Assembly (NCBI GenBank): GCA_963724705.1
Contig: CAVRVS010000006.1
Coordinates: forward strand, 186,001-250,000
Direction: 5' to 3'
DNA: 64,000 nt
DNA from: DASQPR01 sp963724705
GTDB lineage: Bacteria > Actinomycetota > Actinomycetes > Mycobacteriales > Micromonosporaceae
The position numbers and the translations under genes were made by a program. Position 1 is the stretch's first letter; every line of letters begins with the position of its first letter. The notes beneath the pieces are model-generated. The model was not told the origin of the DNA and did no database searches. It saw nothing but the letters and a program-made list of their open reading frames with translations. This document shows positions 17,570-26,992 of this stretch, one piece after another.

Positions 17570-17859
17570 GGCGGAAGCCTCCGTGGGCAGTGAAACGTTA
17601 CCGACGAGTTACTTAGCAGTATCGCGGTGGCTCGCCGGCGCGGCCAGGCTTCACCGTGGCTCGATCGAGGTGAAAGTGCTCACGGCTGGGCGGCCCGGCG
17701 GCGCGCGCATCGACGTTACAGACCGCACACAAGACGGTCGCATAACCGCCATGATCCGCCCGTGGACGCGACAACGGCGGCTACCGTGGATGAGAAGGCG
17801 GTCGTCAGCGGGCCTGTTGTGACGCGCGATCGGTTGCCAGCGTCGGGGGGCGATGAGTC

Positions 17860-18375
17860 ATGAGCATCGGAGCATCCGGGGACCGCGATCCCGCGCCAAT
17901 CGAGCCGATTCCCCTCGACCCGACGCGCCTGGACCCGATGCTCAGCGATCCGACGCTGAGCGATCCCACGGTCTGGAACGAGCCGACGCCGCCCGTCTAC
18001 CCGGGCCTTGCCGCCTATCCGGCGCAGTATCCACCGTCGTACCCCGATCTCGGCTCAGGACCGAGCCCGGCTGGCTACCCGCCGCCGGTGAATCCGTCGC
18101 CGGTGTATCCGTCGCCGCCCTATCCGCCGAACGCCAGCAACCCCGCGCACGGCTTCCCGGCGACTCGGCGAACGAACAGCTTCGCGATCGCGGCGCTCGT
18201 TCTTTCGTTCGCCTGCTGGCCGGCCGGCATCGTCTTCGGTCACATCGCCCGACGGCAGATTGCTCGGTTCGATGAATCCGGCCGCGGTCTTGCGACCGCC
18301 GCCTTGGTCATCGGCTACCTGCATCTCGCATTCATCGCTCTGCTGATCGTCGTCGGCGTCACCAGCAGCGGTTAA
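17860..18375 (+). CDS. DUF4190 membrane protein, Pro/Tyr-rich N-terminus
   Basis: A 171-residue protein. Residues 1-105 are Pro/Asp/Tyr/Ser-rich with degenerate YP repeats (NPSPVYPSPPYPP). The C-terminal DUF4190 domain has two TM helices around GHIARRQIARFDESGRGLATAALVIGY, the family hallmark. A GGGGGGCGA box precedes ATG 17860. A second DUF4190 protein lies at 19467 on the same strand, with an SDR gene between them on the opposite strand. Function unknown. Confidence 0.8.
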   Translation: MSIGASGDRDPAPIEPIPLDPTRLDPMLSDPTLSDPTVWNEPTPPVYPGLAAYPAQYPPSYPDLGSGPSPAGYPPPVNPSPVYPSPPYPPNASNPAHGFPATRRTNSFAIAALVLSFACWPAGIVFGHIARRQIARFDESGRGLATAALVIGYLHLAFIALLIVVGVTSSG

Positions 18376-18453
18376 CGCGTACAGATTCGCCCGGCAGCCA
18401 GGCGCGCGAACCACGTCGACGCGCCCGACCACGCGCCGCGCGGCCGCGCCGGG

Positions 18454-19281
18454 TCAGCGATATTGCGCCTGCCGAACGCTGTTGCCCCCGTCGACAACGA
18501 GCATCTGGCCGGTGATGTAGGACGCTCCGGGCGTGCACAGGAACGCGATTGCGGCGGCGACCTCGTCCGGCATCCCAGGGCGGCCGATCGGCGTACCGAG
18601 GCCCTGCTTGATTTCGACAAGAGTCGATGCGGCGGTATGGATGATGCCGGGAGCGACCGCGTTGACCGTCACCCCATCGGCGACCAGCTCCATCGCGAGC
18701 GCTCGCGTCAGCCCCACGACGCCGGCCTTTGCCGCCGCGTACGCGGCCTCGGTCGGTAGCGCGTTGACCGGTCCGGCGGTGGCGGCGAGATTGACGATCC
18801 GACCCCATCCGCGTTCGGCCATCGCACCGACGAAGACGCGGCTCACCAGAAACGCGGTCGTCAGGTTACGGTCGATCTCCGATCGCCATTCGTCCATGCT
18901 GAGATCGGCTACCGGCCGCAACACCTCGGGACTGGCCTTGCTCGCCAGGCCGGCGTTGTTGACGACGATGTCCGGTGGCTGGCCATACTGCTCGGCGAGC
19001 GCGTCCGCGAGCGCGCCGACCTCCTCCTCCAGCGTCAGGTCGGCGACGAATCCGGTGACACCCAGCTCGCCGGCCCGCTCGTGGATCCGTCGAGTGGTCG
19101 ACACGATCGCCACGTCGGCTCCCAGGCCGGCGAGTCGGCGGGCCGTCGCATAGCCGATGCCGTTCTGGCTGCCGGCCCCCGTGACGAGCGCAACCCGCCC
19201 ATCGAGGCGGTCGCTGATGGTTTCGGGGCCGCTCGCCGTTTCCGCCGCGGAATCGAGCGTCGCACCGTTGACTGAATCCAT
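18454..19281 (-). CDS. SDR-family oxidoreductase (FabG-like)
   Basis: A 275-residue Rossmann enzyme. The cofactor loop TGAGSQNGIGYATA, VVNNAGLAS, the catalytic AAYAAAKAGVVG (YxxxK) and the C-terminal ITGQMLVVDGG are all present. It reduces or oxidises a carbonyl/alcohol with NAD(P)H. ATG 19281 gives the normal N-terminus; the frame continues upstream to 19497 but overlaps the divergent DUF4190 start and is Pro/Ser-rich. The 20-residue extension before the Rossmann fold is poorly conserved. Substrate unknown. Confidence 0.9.
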   Translation of the reverse strand: MDSVNGATLDSAAETASGPETISDRLDGRVALVTGAGSQNGIGYATARRLAGLGADVAIVSTTRRIHERAGELGVTGFVADLTLEEEVGALADALAEQYGQPPDIVVNNAGLASKASPEVLRPVADLSMDEWRSEIDRNLTTAFLVSRVFVGAMAERGWGRIVNLAATAGPVNALPTEAAYAAAKAGVVGLTRALAMELVADGVTVNAVAPGIIHTAASTLVEIKQGLGTPIGRPGMPDEVAAAIAFLCTPGASYITGQMLVVDGGNSVRQAQYR

Positions 19282-19466
19282 GAGACAGATCCTGCCGGTT
19301 GGCTCCGCGGTCGGCAACGACGGGGGCCCGGCCTCCCCCGAGCCGCCCGCCCGGTGTCGACCAGCCGATAGACTTGGCCTGGGAGCGAGGGAATCGCTTA
19401 ACCGATGCAGAGCGACTCGGCAGACGACGGAGCGCTTGAACGACGACGACGGAGCGAGCGGCGGCG

Positions 19467-20048
19467 ATGACGAACCCGTACTCGACTGATCCGACAAACG
19501 ATCCGACGAGCGGGTCGGGTGCTCGTCCGGCCGATGCCCCAGCCGACCAGCCGATCTATCTTGACCCGGATACGCATCAGCAGCTCTACATGGATCCGGT
19601 CACCGGCGAATTCCGATATGACCCGGCGCCCGGCACGCAACCTCCGCCGGGCGTCGCCACGCCGTCGACACCGATGGGGCCGCCGCAATACGGGGCGCCC
19701 CAATACGGGGCGCCGCAATACGGGGCGCCGCAATATCCGGCGCCGCCGTACCCGTACGCGCCGTATCCCGCGTCGTACGCCTATCCGCCGCCGAAGACGT
19801 CGAGCAGCCTTGCTGTCGCATCGATGATCACTTCGATCGTCGGTGCGGCCACGCTGTTCTGCTGGGGTCTGGGCGCCATCGTCGCGCTTGTCGGAGCGAT
19901 CCTCGGCCATGTCGCGCGCCGGAGGATCCGCAACAGCGGCGAAGGCGGCGACGGCATGGCGCGGGCCGGAATCATTGTCGGCTGGATCGTCGTGGCGCTC
20001 GGCGTCGCGGGCGCCGTTCTGGTCGGTCTCGCTCTGTCCGACATCTGA
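19467..20048 (+). CDS. DUF4190 membrane protein with PQYGA repeats
   Basis: A 193-residue paralogue of the protein at 17860. The N-terminal half has an OCRE-like YLDPDTHQQLYMDPVTGEFRYDP stretch and then three PQYGA repeats. The DUF4190 domain follows, with two TM helices around GHVARRRIRNSGEGGDGMARAG. GGAGCGAG lies 8 bp before the ATG. It is followed by a strong hairpin. The role of the family is unknown; a surface or septal scaffold is only a guess from composition. Confidence 0.8.
   Translation: MTNPYSTDPTNDPTSGSGARPADAPADQPIYLDPDTHQQLYMDPVTGEFRYDPAPGTQPPPGVATPSTPMGPPQYGAPQYGAPQYGAPQYPAPPYPYAPYPASYAYPPPKTSSSLAVASMITSIVGAATLFCWGLGAIVALVGAILGHVARRRIRNSGEGGDGMARAGIIVGWIVVALGVAGAVLVGLALSDI
19686..19745. 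repeat. 15-bp coding tandem repeat
   Basis: The unit CAATACGGGGCGCCG occurs three times in tandem plus a diverged fourth copy, keeping frame and encoding QYGAP repeats. Near-identity at the DNA level implies recent expansion or gene conversion. Confidence 0.85.
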
Positions 20049-20105
20049 TCGCCCGCCCGAGCATCCTCCTACCAAGGGCCGTCACGACACTGGCCATCGA
20101 CAAGC

Positions 20106-20141
20106 GAGTGGGGCGCCGGACCGAAGTCCGGCGCCCCACTC
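20106..20141. terminator. Perfect 16-bp hairpin with CGAA tetraloop
   Basis: GAGTGGGGCGCCGGAC is followed by CGAA and its exact complement. It sits between the converging DUF4190 and S8-family genes, 57 bp and 18 bp from their stops. No U-tract on either side. Probably a bidirectional terminator. Confidence 0.85.
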
Positions 20142-20159
20142 GTCATTCAGGTGTTGCTG

Positions 20160-23100
20160 TTAGCCCACCGTGTAGGTGTACGGCAGGTCGATCAACTCAT
20201 CACCGGCACCGGAGGCTCCATCCACCGTGTCGATGTAGAGGTGACCCTGCACGAGCGAGCCACGCGTGGCACCCGGAGTGATGGTCACCGTGATCGTCGC
20301 GCTCTGGCCCGGACCCAGGGTGGGCGGTCCAGCGGCTGCGGGCGCCGCATCGGCCGAGGTGGCCGACCCGGTCCGCGCGGCCGTGGCGCGCTTGGCCATC
20401 TGCCGGGCGAAGGCCGACAGCGAACTGCTGGCACCTTGGCCAGTGACGCCGGCCTGCCAGTAATCACCGGTCGACGACGTAACGGCCGGGTCGAAGAGCT
20501 GCCCGATCGCGAACGCCGACACCGTCACGGTCCCGGGCGTGGCCGGACCGTCGAACGGACCACTCTGGCCGAGGTCGGTCGCCCAGATGCCCGGAGACAC
20601 CTGCGTGGCGTTGATGACCACCTGCGCGCTATTGCCCTGCGCCGCCGAATACTGGTCCGGATCCCCGCTCAGGTAGAACAGGTCCATGTTGACCGGTTGA
20701 TCGGCGTTGGCCTGCGCCACGAACGACGACGTGTGCGTTGGCACCAACCATGCCGGCAGGACGCTCGGATCCTGTGGCAGCGGGAAGGTGTCTTTGCTGT
20801 TGATGTTCGCGAGCCCGATCGTGCCGAGTTGGTTCAGGCGAGCGTCTGCGAAGAACGTCAACGGTGCGACGCCGGTGTTGGTGATCTTCACCGGTACGTT
20901 CACCGCCTGTCCCTGCGCCAACATTGTCTTCGCACTCGTCGGCAGCTTCGGCGCCGTGATCGACACCGAGTTGTACCGGATCGACACGCTGAACGGCGAT
21001 GAAACGAAGTTGCCGCTCACCGGGTTGGCCACCTCGAGCGACAGCGTCCACCGGCCGGACATCGGGGCACGTACGTATGCCTGGATGCCGGTCGGGTCGA
21101 TTGCGTTCGTGTCGAACGAGTAGACCTGGCCATCGGGTGCCGTGAGCCACGCCTGGTTGAAGTTGCCCGGGTCGGCGAACGTGATACCGACGCCGAGGTC
21201 GTTCGCCTTCTTGGGAACGTCCAGGTAGTAGAAGTTCCCCTGCGCCACGCCGCCCGCCGACCGGCCGTTACCACCGGTGATCGTGCCCGAGAACGCGTAG
21301 TTGTGCGCCGGGATGACCCCCCGAAGAATCATCGGCACCGAGGTGACGCCGCTCTTCGAGCCCGTGAACTGCACGGACGCCGACAGGTCGCTCGGCTGCG
21401 CCGGCTCGGTCGAATTAACGGTGACCTTCTGGCTCGCGCCGGGCGCGAGGGTGAAGGACGCCGGCGAGACCGACCCCTGCGAGACGTAGTTCTGCTCGAG
21501 CACCTGCCAGTGGAAATCGTCGTTGTATCCGGTCGACTTTGATACCGCCATGATCGCCGTCCAATTGCCGGCGGTCGGGAAGCGCACGTCGGCCACCGCA
21601 AAGTTCGCGGCACCCTGCGGGATCGAATAGGCCGTGTAGACACCGTTCGGGTCGATCAGAATGATCCGGCTCGCCACCACGGCACCGTTCGGCAAGGCCG
21701 GGTTGGCCTCCGACATCGTCAGGCGGTCGACGTTCTGGGCCACATTGAAGTGGACCTCGACGAAACTACGTGGGATGGCGAAAGCGTCAAGGTAGGTCGG
21801 CGCGGTGGCCGTGTTGAGGTGGGCGGTCCCGGTCAGCGTCTTAACCGTCTTACCCAACGTACGGGTCGACGTGGTGACGTTTTGGGATTTGTCGCTCACG
21901 TTCGTCACGGTCAGGGTCTGCGACACCTTGGCGCCCGGGGCACCGGTCGGGGTCAGCTGCGCCTTGTTGACGACGAGCGCGGCGCCGGTCGCGGCCGGCT
22001 TGCCGTTGCCGTCCTGCCAGCTCTGCGCGGCCTGGACCGCCTTGAGCGCGTTCAGCTCGCCGGCGCCCTGCTCGTAAGCCGGGTGACCGAGGTCGGTCGC
22101 CGTGCTGGTGAGCAGCTTGTCGACCAGCGCCGGGCTCGGACGGACACCGTGGTGCGTGTTCTCGTACGCCTCGATCACGAGCGCGGCTGCGCCGGACGTC
22201 AGCGGCGAGGACTGGCTGGTGCCTCCGAATTGCTGGATCGACGACGGGTCGCCGCCGTCGGTCGTGCATTCCTCATACAGGTCCAGGTTCGGTGTGCACA
22301 GCGCCCAGCCGAGGTCACCCGGGGCGACCAGGTCGACCGCACGTCCCTTGGTGGTCGTGCCGCCCGAGCTCAGGCCGGAGATGTTGTTGCCGACATACGT
22401 GCCGTTAGACAACTGGATGCCCGCGCTGGTCGTCTGGAGATATGACCGGAACATCGTGGTCGCACCGACCGTGAGGATGCCATCGTCGGCCGAGCCGGGC
22501 GAACCGACCGTGCCGTTGATACCGGCGTCGCCCGAGCTCGTCACGACGGTGACGCCGGCGGCGACCGCGGCGTTATCGGCGAGCGTGATCGGGTCGGTGC
22601 TGGTGTCCGGGAACGGGTTGCCGCCGAACGACTCGTTGAGCACGTCGGCGCCGTCGGCCACCGCGTAGTCGATCGCCTCGATGAAGCGCGACGTCGGAGC
22701 CGTCGGCGCGTTGCCGAAGACCTTCAGCCCGATCAGGCTGGCACCCGGCGCCATGCCGCGCACAGTAATGTTGCAGCCCGGCGGGACCGGGTGCGCCGGG
22801 TTCACGAAGTTCGCGATGTCGTACGTCTGACGACCCTGAGCCGCGATCGCGCTGGCGTCACCGAATGCCTCGGCGCCGCCGGTGACTGCGTCCAGGCCAT
22901 CGCCGGAGAAGTCCTTGTAGTCGATGAACACGTGGCTGCCATCGGCCCGGATGAAGTCCGGGTTGTTGATGTCGACACCGTCGGCGATCCAGGCGACCTT
23001 GACGCCCGAGCCATCCACGATGTTCTGCGCCTGCGGCGTGTTCTTGTCCTGGAACGCCGTGTTGGTGATCTGCAGCGCCTCGGGCTCGAGCAGCGGCTCG

Positions 23101-23600
23101 GCCGGATTCGTCGTGCAATCCTGGCTACTGGGGCTGCTGCCCGCATTAGAGGACGATCCGGTGGCCGGAGCCGCGTTGACGATTGGTGCAGCCTTAATCG
23201 GCAGGTCAGGATAGATCGCGGCGACCGAGGGGTCGGTCGCGAGCGCGGTCGCCTGGCTCTGGGTGACCGTCGCGGAGATCGCGTTGATGGTCGAGAAGCC
23301 GTGCAGGTTCTTCGCTCCGAACGACTTCGCGCGGCTCACCACCGGCGACTGGTCGGAGTGGAATGCTTTGACTCGGGCCGATGAGCTGCTGCTCGAACCA
23401 CGAGTGATCGAAAGGTTGGTGTGCTGGTCCCGCAGCACGACGATCACATTCTTTGTTGGACCACTGGCACTTGGAACGGCATTGTGTGGCGCCCCTTGTG
23501 CCGCGGCGGTGCCGACAGTTGCGGCCACCACCCCTACTGAAATACCTAAGGCAATTAAACCTCTTCGTGAGGCCAAGCCTTTGATCGATACCGATGGCAT
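20160..23600 (-). CDS. Large secreted S8-like (subtilisin fold) protein, atypical catalytic residues
   Basis: A 1,146-residue exported protein. ATG 23600 has GGGAGGGA upstream and begins a signal peptide (LIALGISVGVVAATVGTAAA followed by QG). An inhibitor-like propeptide region precedes the S8 core at about residues 195-490. The Ser motif is intact (GGTSQSSP, S462) and the oxyanion Asn is present (NESFGG, N322). The usual D-T/S-G-x-D motif reads A206-D-G-V-D, and the place of HGTHVAG reads F246-G-D-A-S. C-terminal regions look like Ig-type modules with PPC-like content. It could be an inactive or altered peptidase, or a divergent subfamily. Extracellular. Confidence 0.82.
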   Translation of the reverse strand: MPSVSIKGLASRRGLIALGISVGVVAATVGTAAAQGAPHNAVPSASGPTKNVIVVLRDQHTNLSITRGSSSSSSARVKAFHSDQSPVVSRAKSFGAKNLHGFSTINAISATVTQSQATALATDPSVAAIYPDLPIKAAPIVNAAPATGSSSNAGSSPSSQDCTTNPAEPLLEPEALQITNTAFQDKNTPQAQNIVDGSGVKVAWIADGVDINNPDFIRADGSHVFIDYKDFSGDGLDAVTGGAEAFGDASAIAAQGRQTYDIANFVNPAHPVPPGCNITVRGMAPGASLIGLKVFGNAPTAPTSRFIEAIDYAVADGADVLNESFGGNPFPDTSTDPITLADNAAVAAGVTVVTSSGDAGINGTVGSPGSADDGILTVGATTMFRSYLQTTSAGIQLSNGTYVGNNISGLSSGGTTTKGRAVDLVAPGDLGWALCTPNLDLYEECTTDGGDPSSIQQFGGTSQSSPLTSGAAALVIEAYENTHHGVRPSPALVDKLLTSTATDLGHPAYEQGAGELNALKAVQAAQSWQDGNGKPAATGAALVVNKAQLTPTGAPGAKVSQTLTVTNVSDKSQNVTTSTRTLGKTVKTLTGTAHLNTATAPTYLDAFAIPRSFVEVHFNVAQNVDRLTMSEANPALPNGAVVASRIILIDPNGVYTAYSIPQGAANFAVADVRFPTAGNWTAIMAVSKSTGYNDDFHWQVLEQNYVSQGSVSPASFTLAPGASQKVTVNSTEPAQPSDLSASVQFTGSKSGVTSVPMILRGVIPAHNYAFSGTITGGNGRSAGGVAQGNFYYLDVPKKANDLGVGITFADPGNFNQAWLTAPDGQVYSFDTNAIDPTGIQAYVRAPMSGRWTLSLEVANPVSGNFVSSPFSVSIRYNSVSITAPKLPTSAKTMLAQGQAVNVPVKITNTGVAPLTFFADARLNQLGTIGLANINSKDTFPLPQDPSVLPAWLVPTHTSSFVAQANADQPVNMDLFYLSGDPDQYSAAQGNSAQVVINATQVSPGIWATDLGQSGPFDGPATPGTVTVSAFAIGQLFDPAVTSSTGDYWQAGVTGQGASSSLSAFARQMAKRATAARTGSATSADAAPAAAGPPTLGPGQSATITVTITPGATRGSLVQGHLYIDTVDGASGAGDELIDLPYTYTVG

Positions 23601-23912
23601 CGAGCAGTCCCTCCCTGCGCGCGTCGTAAGAGTCTCCCCAGGCTGAACGGGTGCGACGCGAGTATCTACAGGGACGGATACCGATAGCAAGGGCGAAAGC
23701 GCGATTCCTACCCTTGCCACAAACAACCGACTGAAAGGGTCGGTGACGGGTTGCGGTGATCGGGGCGCATTGCACCTTTAGTCGGTGATAGGGCCGTCAT
23801 CGGGTGCGCCAGGCTAGCGATTAGTTGTGAGTTAGGCGCCGTACGATTCCCGCGGTCAATACTCGTACCAAATACGCAACGACGCCGACCACAGTGGACG
23901 TCACGCGACGGC
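23601..23912. other. 312-bp leader region of the S8-like gene
   Basis: No gene seen. Apart from the ribosome-binding site next to 23600, it holds relatively AT-rich stretches around 23690-23740 and 23810-23880 that could carry the promoter of the secreted protein. No clear inverted repeat or box could be assigned. Confidence 0.4.
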
Positions 23913-24872
23913 TCAGCTCGTCGGCGGAGTGAATGCCGTCGTACGGCGCATGCCGGCCGCGCGGCCCTTCGCCGACAGTACGAGGGCCATCTTGCGCGAC
24001 GCTTCATCGATCATCTCGTCGCCGAGCATCACGGCACCGAGCTTGCCGCCCTCCTCGGAGGTCGCGAAGTCGTACGCGTCGAGGATCAGTTCGGCGTGGT
24101 CGTAGTCCTCCTGCGAGGGCGAGTAGACCGCGTTGGCCGCGTCGATCTGGCCGGGGTGCAGGACCCACTTGCCGTCGAAGCCCAACGCGGCCGACCGCTT
24201 GGCCACCTCGGTGTAGGCGTCCACGTCGCGGATCTGCAGGAACGGACCGTCGATAGCCTGCAGGTCGTGCATCCGAGCGGCCATCAGAATGCGCATGAGG
24301 ATGTAGTGATAAGGATCGCCGGGGCCGTAATCCGGGATGAGCGCGCCGACCACGAGCGACCGCATGTTGATCGACGCCATGAAGTCGGCCGGGCCGAAAA
24401 TGATCGTCTCGACGCGCGGCGAGGCGGCCGCGATCGCGTCCACATTCACGAGACCGCGCGCGTTCTCGATCTGCACCTCGATGCCGATGCTGCCGGCGAC
24501 CAGGCCCATCTGCTTCTCGATCTGACTCAGTGTCAGGTCGAGCCACTGCACGTGAGACGCCTCTTGCACCTTCGGCAGCATGATCGCGTCGAGATTCGCG
24601 CCGGCGCCCTCGACGACCTCGATCACGTCGCCGTACGTCCAGTGGGTCGTCAAGTCGTTCACGCGTACGACCCGGATCTTCCCGCCCCAGTCGCCGTTGT
24701 TCAGAGCGGCGATCACGTTCTTCCGCGCTCCGGGCTTGGCCAGCGGTGCGACGGCGTCTTCGAGGTCAAGGAACACCTGGTCGGCCGGGAGGCCCTGCGC
24801 CTTGTCCAGCATCTTGAGGCTCGACCCCGGCACCGCCAGGCACGAGCGCCGGGGGCGTCCGGCTGCGCTCAT
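23913..24872 (-). CDS. CitE-like lyase (malyl-CoA lyase / HpcH-HpaI family)
   Basis: A 319-residue TIM-barrel enzyme. RRSCLAVPGSSLKMLDKA, VFLDLEDAVAP (metal-binding acid region), IMLPKV, GIEVQIENARGLVNV and FDGKWVLHPGQID are in family order. As I recall the family, length and motifs are closest to L-malyl-CoA/beta-methylmalyl-CoA lyases (Mcl1) rather than the citrate-lyase subunit, which needs alpha and gamma partners absent here. It likely cleaves or forms a C-C bond between glyoxylate and an acyl-CoA, Mg dependent. ATG 24872 has GGAGG 9 bp upstream. A MaoC hydratase and an acyl-CoA dehydrogenase lie within 10 kb. Confidence 0.88.
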   Translation of the reverse strand: MSAAGRPRRSCLAVPGSSLKMLDKAQGLPADQVFLDLEDAVAPLAKPGARKNVIAALNNGDWGGKIRVVRVNDLTTHWTYGDVIEVVEGAGANLDAIMLPKVQEASHVQWLDLTLSQIEKQMGLVAGSIGIEVQIENARGLVNVDAIAAASPRVETIIFGPADFMASINMRSLVVGALIPDYGPGDPYHYILMRILMAARMHDLQAIDGPFLQIRDVDAYTEVAKRSAALGFDGKWVLHPGQIDAANAVYSPSQEDYDHAELILDAYDFATSEEGGKLGAVMLGDEMIDEASRKMALVLSAKGRAAGMRRTTAFTPPTS

Positions 24873-24971
24873 CTCGGCCTCCACGACATACCTCGATCGT
24901 CGCACCCGGACGATCGGCAATTCGGCGTTACTGGCGGTTTACCGCGTCTCGCGTCACGGTAGCCTCAGCCC

Positions 24972-25823
24972 GTGCGGAACGAGAACGATTCTGTGAACGA
25001 TTTCACCGGCCGGACCGTCGTGGTCACCGGCGCCAACTCCGGCATCGGTCTCGCCGCCGCTAAGGCGTTCGCCACCGCCGGTGCCCGGGTCGCCCTGGTC
25101 GGTCGCGATCGGGCGCGCCTCGATGACGCACTTGGACTCGTGGCCACCCTGGCCCGCGGCAGCGACGCGGCACCAGCGGCGTACCAGGCGGACTTCGCCC
25201 GGCTCGATGACGTCCGCGCGCTGGCGGCAGCCCTGTCGAGCGCGTACCCGTCCATCGATGTCCTGGCGAACAACGCCGGTGGGTCGTTCGCGGGCCCGAC
25301 CACGACGGTGGACGGGTTCGAACTGACCATCCAGGTCAATCACCTGGCGCCGTTCCTGCTGACGAACCTGTTGCACGACCGGATCGTCGGCGGACGCGTC
25401 GTGCACACGACGTCCGGCGCGCATCGCATGGGCGATCTCGACCCGGCGAACTTCAACGCCCCGGCGCGCTACCGGACGTTCCCGGTCTACGGCGCGGCGA
25501 AGCAGGCCACCATCCTGTTCGCGGCCGAGTCCGCGCGCCGCTGGCCGGACATCAGTTCGTTCAGTTACCACCCGGGCGTCGTGCGGACCCGGTTCGGGCG
25601 GCACAGCGTGGTGGTGTCGAGCTTCTACAAGGTGATGCCCGGCCTGCGTACACCGACCGAAGGCGCCGACACCCTGGTGTGGCTGGCCGGTGCGCCGCTC
25701 GCCGACCTCGTGAACGGCGGCTACTACCAGGACCGCCGGCGCCGGACGCCGTCCTCCGCCGCCTCGGATCCGGCGCTGGCGACCGCGCTGTGGTCGGCCA
25801 GTGCGGCCGCCGTGCGGATTTAG
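24972..25823 (+). CDS. SDR-family oxidoreductase (retinol-dehydrogenase-like)
   Basis: A 283-residue NAD(P)-dependent short-chain dehydrogenase. VVVTGANSGIGLAAAKAF, VLANNAGG, HTTSGAHRM (catalytic Ser) and the YGAAK catalytic pair are intact, and YHPGVVRTRFGR follows as in retinol-dehydrogenase/WWOX-like SDRs. GTG 24972 is the start used; a second GTG lies 21 bp on. It is divergent from the CitE-like gene. Substrate unknown. Confidence 0.9.
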   Translation: MRNENDSVNDFTGRTVVVTGANSGIGLAAAKAFATAGARVALVGRDRARLDDALGLVATLARGSDAAPAAYQADFARLDDVRALAAALSSAYPSIDVLANNAGGSFAGPTTTVDGFELTIQVNHLAPFLLTNLLHDRIVGGRVVHTTSGAHRMGDLDPANFNAPARYRTFPVYGAAKQATILFAAESARRWPDISSFSYHPGVVRTRFGRHSVVVSSFYKVMPGLRTPTEGADTLVWLAGAPLADLVNGGYYQDRRRRTPSSAASDPALATALWSASAAAVRI

Positions 25824-25829
25824 CGGCGT

Positions 25830-26870
25830 TCAGCTTCGTGGTGGTTGCGGGTCCGGACCCGCGCTCGCGTCTGCGGCCGGCACCAACCCTTCGGCGGTAC
25901 GGTGGGCTGCCCCGGCCACCTCACCCGGTCGTTTGGCGGCTTCGCGGCGGCCGCCCACGACCACGACCGCGACGCCGATCGGCAACAACGCTAGCCCGGG
26001 CCACGATCCGGCCGACGGCGCCTGGCCGAGCCACAGCCACGCGAGCAACGCCGCCCCCGGGACCTCAAGCAGGATCAGCACCGAAACAGTCGTCGCGGCG
26101 ACGCGGTGCAGCGCGTAGTTGAACATCGAGTGCCCGAGCAGTTGGGCACCGAAGACGAGACCGGCGATCGCGAGCCAGGTGGTCGCCGGATACCCGGACA
26201 GACGGACGTGGAAGGCGAGGCACACCGCGCCCAGCAACACCGCGCACACGCCGTAGCAGATTGTCGTGTACGTGATCGTGCTCGTCGCCGTACGTGCTCG
26301 TTCCCCGAACGCGGTATAGACGGCGGCGGCCAGCCCGCCGGCGAGGGCCAAGAGATCGCCGGCCACCGCGCGTCCGGACACTGCGATGTCCGCACCGGTC
26401 GCCGCGAGTGCACCGGTGACCGCGACGGCGATGCCGACCCAGACCATCCGCGGTGGCCGTCGTCCTTGACCGCGGGCGATCAGCCCCTGCCAGACCGGCT
26501 GCGTCGCACCGAGTGCCACCGCGTCGGCGACATGCGTCAGTTTCGCGCTCGGCACCCAGGTGCCGAAGTGAAACGCCAACGCGACGCCGGCGAGCGCGCA
26601 ACTCAACAGGATTGGCCGACCGGAGCGACGGAACAGCGCTCGGAATTCGGTGCGCCGGCGAGTTCCGGCGACCGGTGCCAGCACGACCGTGGACAGCGCG
26701 TTGCGCCAGAATGCGATGGCCAGTGCCGGCGCGGCAGCGTACGCGATGATCGGTGCCGACGACGAGATCATGACGACGGCGAGCGACAACGCAAGGACGG
26801 TCGTCAGATGGACTGGTGTTCGGCCGGGCACGATCGCTAATCCTGACAGGCGCGGATGACGACCGCACAT
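25830..26870 (-). CDS. EamA/DMT-family transporter
   Basis: About 346 residues with ten predicted TM helices in two EamA repeats; the first opens ALSLAVVMISSSAPIIAYA and the second contains GDLLALAGGLAAAVYTAFGE. FWRNALSTVVLAPV is the typical first-repeat motif. A metabolite exporter is likely; substrate unknown. ATG 26870 is used, but GTG 26831 is also possible and would place the N-terminus closer to the first helix. The C-terminal 40 residues are a basic, Ala/Gly-rich cytoplasmic tail. It converges on the SDR gene, with 6 bp between stops. Confidence 0.87.
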   Translation of the reverse strand: MCGRHPRLSGLAIVPGRTPVHLTTVLALSLAVVMISSSAPIIAYAAAPALAIAFWRNALSTVVLAPVAGTRRRTEFRALFRRSGRPILLSCALAGVALAFHFGTWVPSAKLTHVADAVALGATQPVWQGLIARGQGRRPPRMVWVGIAVAVTGALAATGADIAVSGRAVAGDLLALAGGLAAAVYTAFGERARTATSTITYTTICYGVCAVLLGAVCLAFHVRLSGYPATTWLAIAGLVFGAQLLGHSMFNYALHRVAATTVSVLILLEVPGAALLAWLWLGQAPSAGSWPGLALLPIGVAVVVVGGRREAAKRPGEVAGAAHRTAEGLVPAADASAGPDPQPPRS

Positions 26871-26992
26871 AGCGCTGTCCGCCGAGTGGGATAAGGCTTT
26901 CCAGCCGATGGTGCGGGGTGTAGTCGCACCGATACGTTCGGTTGGTTGATCGCCGATCCGCCTCCTCACCCCCGGTCGGAGCGTTACGTCGG

